Source of the DNA: Rugamonas sp.
GTDB taxonomy: Bacteria; Pseudomonadota; Gammaproteobacteria; Burkholderiales; Burkholderiaceae_D
DNA length: 39,158 bases
Assembly: GCF_025354735.1 (NCBI RefSeq)
Contig: NZ_JANXMI010000284.1
Span: forward strand, 1-39,158
Reading direction: 5' to 3'
Positions 15,826-23,321 of the stretch are shown piece by piece (the stretch's first letter is position 1; every line of letters begins with the position of its first letter). The notes under the pieces were generated by a model. That model searched no databases. It was not told the DNA's origin and was given only the letters and a program-made list of their open reading frames with translations. The position numbers were made by a program, and so were the translations under genes.

Positions 15826-16923
15826 CTACTGCGGCGCGTCGCTGTAGCGCGCGGCGATGTCCATGAACTGTTCTTCCACCGTCAGCAGCGCGTCGACCAC
15901 GTCGGGGTCGAAGTGCTCGCCGCTGCCTTGCCGTATCAATTCCAGCGCCGTTTCGTGTGTGAACGCCGGCTTGTAGACCCGCTTCGAAATCAGCGCATCA
16001 TAGACGTCGGCCACCGCCATCAGCCGCGCCGACGTGGGAATCGCGTCGCCCACCAACCCTTGCGGATAGCCCGAGCCGTCGTATTTTTCCTGGTGCGAGT
16101 GGGCGATCTCGCGCGCGTAGCGCAGGAAGTCGTTGCTGTGGCCGAGGTGCCGTTCGACGCCGGCGATGGCGTCGCGGCCGTACACGGTGTGCAGCTTCAT
16201 CACCTCGAATTCCTCGTCGCTCAACTTGCCGGGCTTGAGCAGGATGGCGTCCGGGATGCCGACCTTGCCGATGTCGTGCAGCGGCGCGGCCTGGCACAGC
16301 AGCGAGATCTGTTGGTCCGCCAGTTCGCCGGCGAAGCGGCGGTGCGGCTGCAACTGGCGCGCCAAGGCGCCCATGTACAGCTGGATGCGGCGGATATGGT
16401 TGGCGGTCTTGTTGTCGCGCGTTTCGGCCAGCGAGGCCAGGGCCCAGATCACGGCGTCGAGCATCTGCGTCAGCTCGTAGGTGCGCTCGGCCACCAGGTG
16501 CTCGACCAGCAGGTGCTGGTGGCGCAGCAGTTCGCCGGACTGCTTGAGCAGGATGTGGGTGCGGACCCGCGCCAGCAGCGTTTCGGCGATGACCGGCTTG
16601 GCCAGCACGTCGGCCGCGCCGCACATGAAGCCGTGCTGCTCGTGGCGCGGCAGGTCGCCCTCGGCCAGGAAGATGATGGGGATGCCGGCCGTGTCGGGAT
16701 CGGCCTTGAGCTGCTGGCAGACGTGGTAGCCGTCGATTTCCGGCAGCGCCACGTCGAGCAGCACCAGGTCGGGCCGGGGCAGTTGCTGCGCCAGCCGCAG
16801 CGCGGCGCGGGCGTTGTTGGCCAGCTTGATTTCATACTGGTCCTGCAACAGGCTATTCATCGATACCAAGTGATCGGGCGACTGATCGACGATCAGGACG
16901 ATGGCCTTCGGTTTGACGTTCAT
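15826..16923 (-). CDS. Response regulator with HD-GYP phosphodiesterase domain
   Basis: A 365-residue protein with an N-terminal receiver domain (about 7-125) and a C-terminal HD-GYP domain (about 150-355), which hydrolyses cyclic di-GMP. In the receiver, the phospho-acceptor is Asp57 (LVLLDVALPEIDGY), but the acidic pair reads Asp13-Gln14 and the usual Thr/Ser is Ala (IIFLAEG), so phosphorylation may be altered. The output domain is intact: His216-Asp217 in HDIGKVGIP, the HTVYGRDAI and AREIAHSHQEKYDGSGYP segments, with Gly-Tyr-Pro at 285-287. GGGGAG lies upstream of the ATG. It is a single gene, divergent from the GlxA-type regulator, with no adjacent kinase. It is the natural counterpart of the cyclase at the left edge. 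Confidence 0.92.
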   Translation of the reverse strand: MNVKPKAIVLIVDQSPDHLVSMNSLLQDQYEIKLANNARAALRLAQQLPRPDLVLLDVALPEIDGYHVCQQLKADPDTAGIPIIFLAEGDLPRHEQHGFMCGAADVLAKPVIAETLLARVRTHILLKQSGELLRHQHLLVEHLVAERTYELTQMLDAVIWALASLAETRDNKTANHIRRIQLYMGALARQLQPHRRFAGELADQQISLLCQAAPLHDIGKVGIPDAILLKPGKLSDEEFEVMKLHTVYGRDAIAGVERHLGHSNDFLRYAREIAHSHQEKYDGSGYPQGLVGDAIPTSARLMAVADVYDALISKRVYKPAFTHETALELIRQGSGEHFDPDVVDALLTVEEQFMDIAARYSDAPQ

Positions 16924-17034
16924 GCCTGCTGCTCCCCGCGGTGCGCGTGTGTTGACGGCTACTATGATAACTGTTCCGGCTCGGCAACGTCTAAATAACG
17001 GCGGCCGCCGCCGCCCGGCACGGCCCGGCGGCGA

Positions 17035-17063
17035 TTGACAGGGGCGGGCAAACGGCTTAATCT
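17035..17063 (+). promoter_or_regulatory. Sigma-70-type promoter of the GlxA-like gene
   Basis: A perfect -35 TTGACA (17035-17040), 17-bp spacer and -10 TAATCT (17058-17063) lie 38 bp before the ATG at 17101. The predicted transcript starts near 17070. Confidence 0.75.
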
Positions 17064-17100
17064 GGCCCCGAATCCATTAAATCCCTCATTTCAGGCCGCC

Positions 17101-18042
17101 ATGAAAACCCTCGCTTTCGTTATCTTCCCCGGTTTCCAGATCGTCGACCTGGCGGCGGTCACGGTGTTTGAAGTGGCCAACAGCCTGCCGGGCGGACCGT
17201 ATTACGACATCAAGATGTATTCCGAGCACGGCGGCAACGTCGTCAGCTCGGCCGGCGTGGGCGTCGATTCGCTGCCGTTCGGGGACCACCCCGCCGACAG
17301 CGTCATCGTCTGCGGCGGCATGGAACAGATCATCTCGACGCCGGCCTTCCTGGCGTTTTTGCGCGCCATGAGCGCGACCGCGCGCCGCACCGCCAGCATC
17401 TGCACCGGCGCCTTCCTGCTGGCCGAGGCCGGCCTGCTCGACGGCCGCCGCGCCACCACCCACTGGGACACGGCGCGCGAGCTGCAAAGAATGTATCCGA
17501 AGGTGAAGGTGGACGAAAACCGCATCTTCATCAACGATAATAACTTCTGGAGCTCGGCCGGCATGACCGCTTGCATCGACCTCGGCCTGGCGCTGCTGGA
17601 ACAGGATCTGGACATGGCAAGCGTGCGCGCCGTGGCCCGCAAGATGGTGGTGTATCACCGGCGCAGCGGCGGCCAGTCGCAGTTTTCCGCGCTGCTGGAG
17701 CTGGAGCCGAAATCGGACCGCATCCAGGTCGCGCTCAGCTATGCCAAGCAAAACCTGCGCAAGCCGCTGTCGGTCGACGAGCTGGCCGACGCGGCCAACC
17801 TGAGCCGGCGCCAGTTCAGCCGCGCCTTCCGCCTGGAAACCGGGCAGTCGCCGGCCAAGGCGGTGGAGACGCTGCGGGTCGAGGCGGCCAAGGCGATGAT
17901 AGAAGACAGCTACCATTCAATCGACATCGTGGCCCGCGAAACCGGCTTTTCCGACCCGGAACGGATGCGCCGCGCCTTTTTGCGCGCGTTCGGCCAGCCG
18001 CCGCAGGCGATCAAGCGGGCGGCGCGCCTGGAAGCGGCGTGA
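17101..18042 (+). CDS. GlxA-family AraC-type regulator with DJ-1/PfpI domain
   Basis: A 313-residue regulator with an N-terminal DJ-1/PfpI (glutamine amidotransferase-like) domain, about 1-185, and a C-terminal AraC-type double helix-turn-helix, about 215-305. The first domain carries the conserved Cys in the elbow ASICTGAFLLAEAGLLDGRRATTHW. The second shows LSVDELADAANLSRRQFSRAFRLETGQSPAKAVETLRVEAAK and the second helix pair IDIVARETGFSDPERMRRAFLRAFGQPPQ. Family members control arginine, choline or carnitine catabolism or stress genes; the ligand cannot be assigned. The promoter given above fixes the ATG at 17101 as start over an upstream GTG/ATG frame that would begin inside the -35. The divergent neighbour is the HD-GYP gene, with no evident functional link. 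Confidence 0.9.
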   Translation: MKTLAFVIFPGFQIVDLAAVTVFEVANSLPGGPYYDIKMYSEHGGNVVSSAGVGVDSLPFGDHPADSVIVCGGMEQIISTPAFLAFLRAMSATARRTASICTGAFLLAEAGLLDGRRATTHWDTARELQRMYPKVKVDENRIFINDNNFWSSAGMTACIDLGLALLEQDLDMASVRAVARKMVVYHRRSGGQSQFSALLELEPKSDRIQVALSYAKQNLRKPLSVDELADAANLSRRQFSRAFRLETGQSPAKAVETLRVEAAKAMIEDSYHSIDIVARETGFSDPERMRRAFLRAFGQPPQAIKRAARLEAA

Positions 18043-18069
18043 GCCGGTGCAGAAAAGATTAAAAATAGC

Positions 18070-18098
18070 TTGCAATTGAATAGCGCACTATTTATACT
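18070..18098 (+). promoter_or_regulatory. ohrR promoter with overlapping operator
   Basis: A -35 TTGCAA (18070-18075) and -10 TATACT (18093-18098) are 17 bp apart. An inverted repeat AATAG-CGCA-CTATT (18079-18092) fills the spacer, so a bound repressor would block polymerase. The -10 ends 6 bp before the ATG at 18105, so the transcript must begin at or next to the start codon. Confidence 0.68.
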
Positions 18099-18104
18099 GT
18101 GCCC

Positions 18105-18560
18105 ATGAATACCAAATCCCCCCCCCACCTGGCGGCACCGCGGCTGGACGACCAGCTGTGTTTCGCGCTGTACTCGACGTCGCTGGCGATGAGCAAGTTG
18201 TACCGCAAGCTGTTGCGCAAGATGGGGCTGACCTATTCCCAGTATCTGGTGATGATGGTGCTGTGGGAGCAGAACGAGCTGACCGTGTCGGCCGTGGGCG
18301 AGCGCCTGTTCCTCGATTCGGCCACGCTGACGCCGCTGCTCAAGCGCATGGAGCAGGCCGGTCTGCTGACCCGCATCCGCGCCGCCGCCGACGAGCGCCA
18401 GGTCATCATCTCGCTGACCCCGCACGGCGACGCGCTGCGTCACGACGCGGCGCTGCTGCCGGGTTGCGTGCTGAGCGCGTCCAATTGCAGCATCGATCAG
18501 GTGGTCGGCATGAAGAACGAGCTCAACACGCTGCGCGCCAGCCTGATGGAAAACGCCTGA
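18105..18560 (+). CDS. ohrR: OhrR-type MarR-family organic-peroxide sensor
   Basis: A 151-residue MarR-family regulator of the OhrR group, which represses peroxide-defence genes until a conserved Cys is oxidised. The sensing Cys19 sits in the diagnostic [20 protein letters not shown] segment; Cys121 and Cys128 near the C-terminus could act as the resolving thiol of two-Cys OhrR. The winged helix region reads [34 protein letters not shown] then [10 protein letters not shown], as in the family. An in-frame GTG at 18099 overlaps the -10 and cannot be the start; ATG 18105 implies a leaderless mRNA. No ohr peroxidase gene lies next to it; instead a secreted esterase follows on the same strand, and operator-like repeats lie between them. 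A similar operator occurs before the hydroquinone reductase gene at 37.8 kb. Confidence 0.9.
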   Translation: MNTKSPPHLAAPRLDDQLCFALYSTSLAMSKLYRKLLRKMGLTYSQYLVMMVLWEQNELTVSAVGERLFLDSATLTPLLKRMEQAGLLTRIRAAADERQVIISLTPHGDALRHDAALLPGCVLSASNCSIDQVVGMKNELNTLRASLMENA

Positions 18561-18609
18561 TTCGTCCCGATAAGTAATCAAGTCGCCGCAAGGCGCGATA
18601 ATTAAGTAG

Positions 18610-18725
18610 TTAGTGATTTAATCGCTAACACTTAAACCGAGCAGCAAGTAGTCTCATGTAACACCGTTTGTTCCTAGTCTGTGGGTGAAATATATAGCTA
18701 ACGATTTAATCTCTAACAACTTAAA
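18610..18725. promoter_or_regulatory. Duplicated operator-like sites upstream of the esterase
   Basis: Two copies of GATTTAATC(G/T)CTAACA(A)CTTAAA lie 88 bp apart (cores 18615-18623 and 18703-18711). The first is part of a 19-bp near-palindrome, TTAG at 18610 and CTAA at 18628, with one mismatched pair besides the centre. The second copy ends about 15 bp before the esterase start. A pair of spaced, AT-rich, palindromic sites in otherwise G+C-rich DNA points to cooperative repressor binding; the regulator upstream is the first candidate. Confidence 0.6.
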
Positions 18726-18741
18726 TAGAAAGAGTCAGACC

Positions 18742-19755
18742 ATGAACACACTGAAAAATATCTTCGCCGCCAGCGCCATGACCCTCGCCGTCGGCAGCGC
18801 CATGGCCGGCGGCCTGCCCGGCGTCGAACGCGGCACCGCGCAATTTTTGACCGCGCTCGAAGGCGGCAAGCCGATGGAAACCATGACCCCGGCCGAAGCG
18901 CGCGCCGTGCTGGTCGGCGCCCAGGCCGGCGTCAAGCTGACGCTGCCGAAGGCCGACGTGTCGGAAAAAACCATCACCGTCGACGGCCGCGACATCAGGC
19001 TGACCATCGTGCGGCCGGCCGGCGTCAAGGGCGTGCTGCCGGCGTTCATGTTCTTCCACGGCGGCGGTTGGGTGCTGGGCGACTATCCCACCCACGAACG
19101 CCTGGTGCGCGACCTGGTGGCCGGCTCGGGCGCCGTCGCCGTGTTCGTCAACTACACGCCGTCGCCGGAAGCCCATTACGGCGTCGCCATCAAGCAAGCT
19201 TATGACGCCACCGCCTGGGTCGCCGCGCACGGCAAGGACATCAACGTCGACGGCAAGCGCCTGGCCGTGGCCGGCAACAGCGTCGGCGGCAATATGGCGG
19301 CCGTGGTCGCGCTGATGGCCAAGGACAGGGGCGGCCCGGCGCTGCGCTTCGAAGCGCTGATGTGGCCGGTGACCGACGCCGATTTCAGCACCGGCTCTTA
19401 CCAGCAGTTCGGCAACGACCACTTCCTGACCAAGGGCATGATGCAGTGGTTCTGGGACAATTACACCAGCGACGCCAAGGAGCGCCAGGAAATCTACGCG
19501 TCGCCGCTGCGGGCCAGCGTGGAACAGTTGAAGGGCTTGCCGCCGACGCTGATCGAGACCGCCGAATTCGACGTGCTGCGCGACGAGGGCGAAGCCTACG
19601 GCCACAAGCTCAACGCGGCCGGCGTCGATGTCACGAGCGTGCGCTACGGCGGCATGATCCACGATTTCGGCCTGCTCAACGTGGTCAGCCAGGTGCCGGC
19701 CGTGCGGGCCGCGATGGCGCAGGCGGCGCAGCAACTGAAGGACCATTTGAAGTAA
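18742..19755 (+). CDS. Secreted alpha/beta-hydrolase (HSL-type esterase)
   Basis: A 337-residue carboxylesterase-like hydrolase of the hormone-sensitive-lipase group. A signal peptide (MNTLKNIFAASAMTLAVGS, cleavage near AMA) sends it to the periplasm or outside. The oxyanion-hole motif is HGGGW from His106; the nucleophile is Ser180 in GNSVGG; the acid is Asp277 in EFDVLRDEG; the base is His307 in MIHDFG. All elements of a working triad are present. AGAAAGAG lies upstream of the ATG; longer in-frame starts would mask the signal peptide. It lies 181 bp after the OhrR-type gene on the same strand, with two operator-like repeats in between, so it may be derepressed by peroxide or another electrophile. 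The natural ester is unknown. Confidence 0.9.
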   Translation: MNTLKNIFAASAMTLAVGSAMAGGLPGVERGTAQFLTALEGGKPMETMTPAEARAVLVGAQAGVKLTLPKADVSEKTITVDGRDIRLTIVRPAGVKGVLPAFMFFHGGGWVLGDYPTHERLVRDLVAGSGAVAVFVNYTPSPEAHYGVAIKQAYDATAWVAAHGKDINVDGKRLAVAGNSVGGNMAAVVALMAKDRGGPALRFEALMWPVTDADFSTGSYQQFGNDHFLTKGMMQWFWDNYTSDAKERQEIYASPLRASVEQLKGLPPTLIETAEFDVLRDEGEAYGHKLNAAGVDVTSVRYGGMIHDFGLLNVVSQVPAVRAAMAQAAQQLKDHLK

Positions 19756-19763
19756 GCGCGACG

Positions 19764-19805
19764 GCATCGCACGGCGGGCCGCCGTTCCCGGCCGCCGTGC
19801 GATGC
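19764..19805 (+). terminator. Strong hairpin after the esterase gene
   Basis: A perfect 14-bp inverted repeat, arms GCATCGCACGGCGG and CCGCCGTGCGATGC around a 14-nt loop, begins 8 bp after the esterase stop. No T-run follows, so it may protect the 3' end or pause polymerase rather than be a classic intrinsic terminator. Confidence 0.55.
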
Positions 19806-19842
19806 GCGCCCAGTCGTCGTAAAATGGTGGCCCACGCCACCG

Positions 19843-20592
19843 ATGCCCGCTCCCATGACGACCACCGCCCCCATCTTCACCGCACCCGACCATTTGCAGC
19901 AGGCGCTGCGCGACGACGGTTACGCGCTGCTGCGGCCGCGGGACGTGGCCGCGCTGGCCGGCTGCGAGCTGGCCGCGCTGATGGCGCTGAACCCCAGCTG
20001 GGACACGCTGGAGCTGGACAATTATCTGAAGGACGGCGGCCGCTACCGGCGCCGCCGCCATTCCTGCTTCATCCAGGACGGCGAGCGGCTGACCCAGACC
20101 GCGCACCGTCCGCACTGGCAGCCGCTCGAATACAACGCGCTGCACGGCGGCATGAACCGCCTGTTCGCGCCCGTGCTGGCGGCCACGGCCGAACAGCCGG
20201 CCTGGCGCGCGCTGCTGCTGGCGCTGGGCCGGCTGTGCAGCGCCGTGCGCGGCGCGCAGCCGTGGCACATCGAAGCCCACCAGTTCCGCATCGACACCAC
20301 CGACGGCATCGGCCGGCCGACGCCGGAAGGCGCGCACCGCGACGGCGTCGATTTCGTCGCCGTGATCCTGATCGGGCGCCACCATGTCAAGGGCGGCGAG
20401 ACGCGCATCTTCGAGGCCGACGGTCCCAACGGCAAGCGCTTCACGCTGACCGAGCCGTGGACCATGCTGCTGCTCGACGACGCCAGCGTGATCCACGAAT
20501 CGACGCCGATCCAGCCCGTCGGCGAGCAGGCCCACCGCGACACGCTGGTGCTGACCTTGCGCGCCCACGCCTTCCAGGGACCAGCGGTTTGA
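19843..20592 (+). CDS. 2-oxoglutarate/Fe(II) dioxygenase (2OG-Fe_Oxy_2 type)
   Basis: About 249 residues, similar to the 2OG-Fe_Oxy_2 family that includes bacterial free-amino-acid hydroxylases such as isoleucine 4-hydroxylase. The iron site is visible: His165 and Asp167 in PEGAHRDGVDF, and His218 in DDASVIHEST, with an Arg-containing HRDTLVLTLR strand for 2-oxoglutarate. The segment GRHHVKGGETRIFEADG is characteristic. The start is uncertain: ATG at 19843 or 19855, neither with a clear ribosome-binding site; a -10-like TAAAAT is at 19820-19825. It stands alone between the esterase and the kinase gene. The family suggests hydroxylation of a free amino acid, but the substrate cannot be named from sequence. 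Confidence 0.85.
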   Translation: MPAPMTTTAPIFTAPDHLQQALRDDGYALLRPRDVAALAGCELAALMALNPSWDTLELDNYLKDGGRYRRRRHSCFIQDGERLTQTAHRPHWQPLEYNALHGGMNRLFAPVLAATAEQPAWRALLLALGRLCSAVRGAQPWHIEAHQFRIDTTDGIGRPTPEGAHRDGVDFVAVILIGRHHVKGGETRIFEADGPNGKRFTLTEPWTMLLLDDASVIHESTPIQPVGEQAHRDTLVLTLRAHAFQGPAV

Positions 20593-20768
20593 AAGTGACC
20601 GCGCACGCCGGCAAAAATTTCCTCCGCGCCGGCTAAATCCGATATAGTCGCAGCAGCCCTGTGCAACACCGGCAGCAACCGCAATCGCAACACACCAACA
20701 GCAACCGCACGCCGCCCTGCCCGTCCACGCCGCACGGCCGCCTGCACCCGTAATTCAGGAGACGGTCC

Positions 20769-22121
<1,353 letters not shown>

Positions 22122-22170
22122 AGCGGCGCTGCGCCGGCCGCAGCTGATGCCCTTTGCGACGGAGGCCCGG

Positions 22171-23082
22171 ATGGGAGCGCGCATACTGATCGTTGAAGAC
22201 AACCAGGCCAGTATGGAGTTGCTGGTCTACCTGCTGGGCGCCTACGGCCACCAGCCCTTGCAGGCGCACGACGGCGAACAGGGCGTGGCGCTGGCCTTGC
22301 GCGAGCTGCCGGACCTGATCATCTGCGACCTGCAACTGCCCAAGCTGGACGGCTACGGCGTCGTGCAGCGGCTCAAAGGCGAGGCCGCCACCCGCGCCAT
22401 CCCCATCCTGGCCGCCAGCGCGCAGGCCGTCAACGACGGCGGCGCCGCGCTGCGGGCGGCCGGCTTCGACGGCAGCCTGGCCAAATCCTTCGACCCGCTG
22501 GAAATGCTGCCGGCGCTGGACGCGTTTTTGCCCGCCGCCCTGCGCGCCGGCGACGCGCCGCCGGTCGCGGCTGCGGTCCCGGTTGCGGACGATGGCGCGG
22601 CGGAGGGATCAAACGATGTAAATCGTATCAATAATATAAACGATATGGACGATGCCATGGACGCCGCAGCGGCGGCGCCGGCCGCGCCGCGCTTTCAGGC
22701 CAGCGGCGCGCGCATCCTGCTGCTCGACGCCGCGCCCGACGACTGCGGCCTGGTCGCCAGCGTGCTGCTGCACTTCGGTTACGCGCTGACGGTGGCCAGC
22801 GACGCCGCGCAAGCCGAACAGGCCACCGCAGTGCAGCAATATGATCTACTGCTGTGCGACCTCGACCCTTTCCACGCCCTGCGCAGCGGCTTCCCCGGCG
22901 CGGCCCTGCAAATGCACGGCGGCCTGCCGGTGATCGTGCTGCGGCCCGACCCGGACGACGACGTCAGCGCCCTGCTCGGCCCAGCCGCGCCCACGGCCTG
23001 CCTGCTGGAACACCCTATCGAACCACAGCAACTGGTCGACGCCATCGGACACAGCTTGGCGGCCCGGCGCCAGGCCGCTTAG
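22171..23082 (+). CDS. Double-receiver response regulator
   Basis: About 303 residues with two receiver domains and no output domain. The first (about 3-125) is intact: acidic Glu-Asp pair in RILIVEDNQAS, phospho-acceptor Asp53 in LIICDLQLPKLDGY, and Lys in LAKSFDP. The second (about 185-300) is degenerate: LLLDAAPDDC at the acidic site, CDLDPFHALR at the acceptor and no clear Lys (EHPIEP). The linker is Ala-rich and contains a 3-residue-period repeat, NDVNRINNINDMDDAMDA, encoded by AT-rich 9-bp units. I choose ATG 22171, preceded by GGAGG; an ATG at 22147 has no such site. It follows the receiver-kinase gene by 49 bp, so the pair probably forms a phosphorelay with protein-protein output. Confidence 0.85.
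   Translation: MGARILIVEDNQASMELLVYLLGAYGHQPLQAHDGEQGVALALRELPDLIICDLQLPKLDGYGVVQRLKGEAATRAIPILAASAQAVNDGGAALRAAGFDGSLAKSFDPLEMLPALDAFLPAALRAGDAPPVAAAVPVADDGAAEGSNDVNRINNINDMDDAMDAAAAAPAAPRFQASGARILLLDAAPDDCGLVASVLLHFGYALTVASDAAQAEQATAVQQYDLLLCDLDPFHALRSGFPGAALQMHGGLPVIVLRPDPDDDVSALLGPAAPTACLLEHPIEPQQLVDAIGHSLAARRQAA
22612..22665 (+). repeat. Degenerate 9-bp tandem repeat inside the double-receiver gene
   Basis: Six 9-bp units related to AACGATATG (for example AACGATGTA, AATCGTATC, AATAATATA, AACGATATG, GACGATGCC) lie in frame in the linker and encode three-residue steps such as NDV, NRI, NNI, NDM. The stretch is strikingly AT-rich in a G+C-rich gene, and its unit is the same as in the repeat at the katE stop codon. 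Confidence 0.65.
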
Positions 23083-23163
23083 AAAAAAAACAGCGTTTCA
23101 AACTTGGCAAACGACTTGCCGGGTTTGTCATGATGGCGATTTCGACATCGTAGTTTTACTGTA

Positions 23164-23192
23164 TTGCAGCGCAACATAAATCGGCCTATATT
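23164..23192 (+). promoter_or_regulatory. Promoter of a candidate small RNA
   Basis: A -35 TTGCAG (23164-23169) and -10 TATATT (23187-23192) have a 17-bp spacer. The -35 is embedded in an 11-bp palindrome TTGC-AGC-GCAA (23164-23174) followed by CATA, resembling TGC-N3-GCA sites bound by PhaR-type repressors; that regulator is inference only. Confidence 0.6.
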
Positions 23193-23198
23193 GGAACT

Positions 23199-23265
23199 GT
23201 CTCCTCCAAGCGTTCTCCGAACATTGGATTCAGCCCGCAGCCCCCAGGTTCGCGGGCTTTTTTTT
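23199..23265 (+). ncRNA. Candidate small RNA with anti-Shine-Dalgarno motifs
   Basis: The predicted transcript is about 67 nt, from a promoter ending at 23192 to the T-run of an intrinsic terminator. Its 5' end is single-stranded and contains CTCCTCC (23201-23207), complementary to the ribosome-binding-site core GGAGG. A first stem-loop follows: CCAA, GTTC, loop TCC, GAAC, TTGG (about 23206-23226), which shows CTCC-like bases in its loop; then the terminator hairpin. Single-stranded CUCC motifs on a small RNA are the mark of regulators that block translation of many mRNAs (the CCUCC-type 'cuckoo' RNAs of alphaproteobacteria are an analogy, not a claim of homology). No protein frame fits this stretch; it lies between convergent genes. 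Confidence 0.6.
23232..23265 (+). terminator. Intrinsic terminator of the small RNA
   Basis: Stem AGCCCGC (23232-23238) and GCGGGCT (23252-23258), loop of 13 nt, followed by eight T (23258-23265). Oriented for plus-strand transcription; on the minus strand there is no T-run, so it serves the small RNA or the upstream double-receiver operon. Confidence 0.88.
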
Positions 23266-23321
23266 GTCCGGACGGCAGATACGCCGACCCCGAGGAGACT
23301 TTGCCTCCGAAGATACGACGG

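Noticed and set aside
18721..20568. 615-codon minus-strand open frame opposite the esterase
   Set aside because: Antisense shadow; the plus strand has a full catalytic triad and a signal peptide.
23095..23127. Terminator of the double-receiver gene at the GGCAA/TTGCC hairpin
   Set aside because: Short stem and no T-run follow; the real terminator is at 23232-23265.
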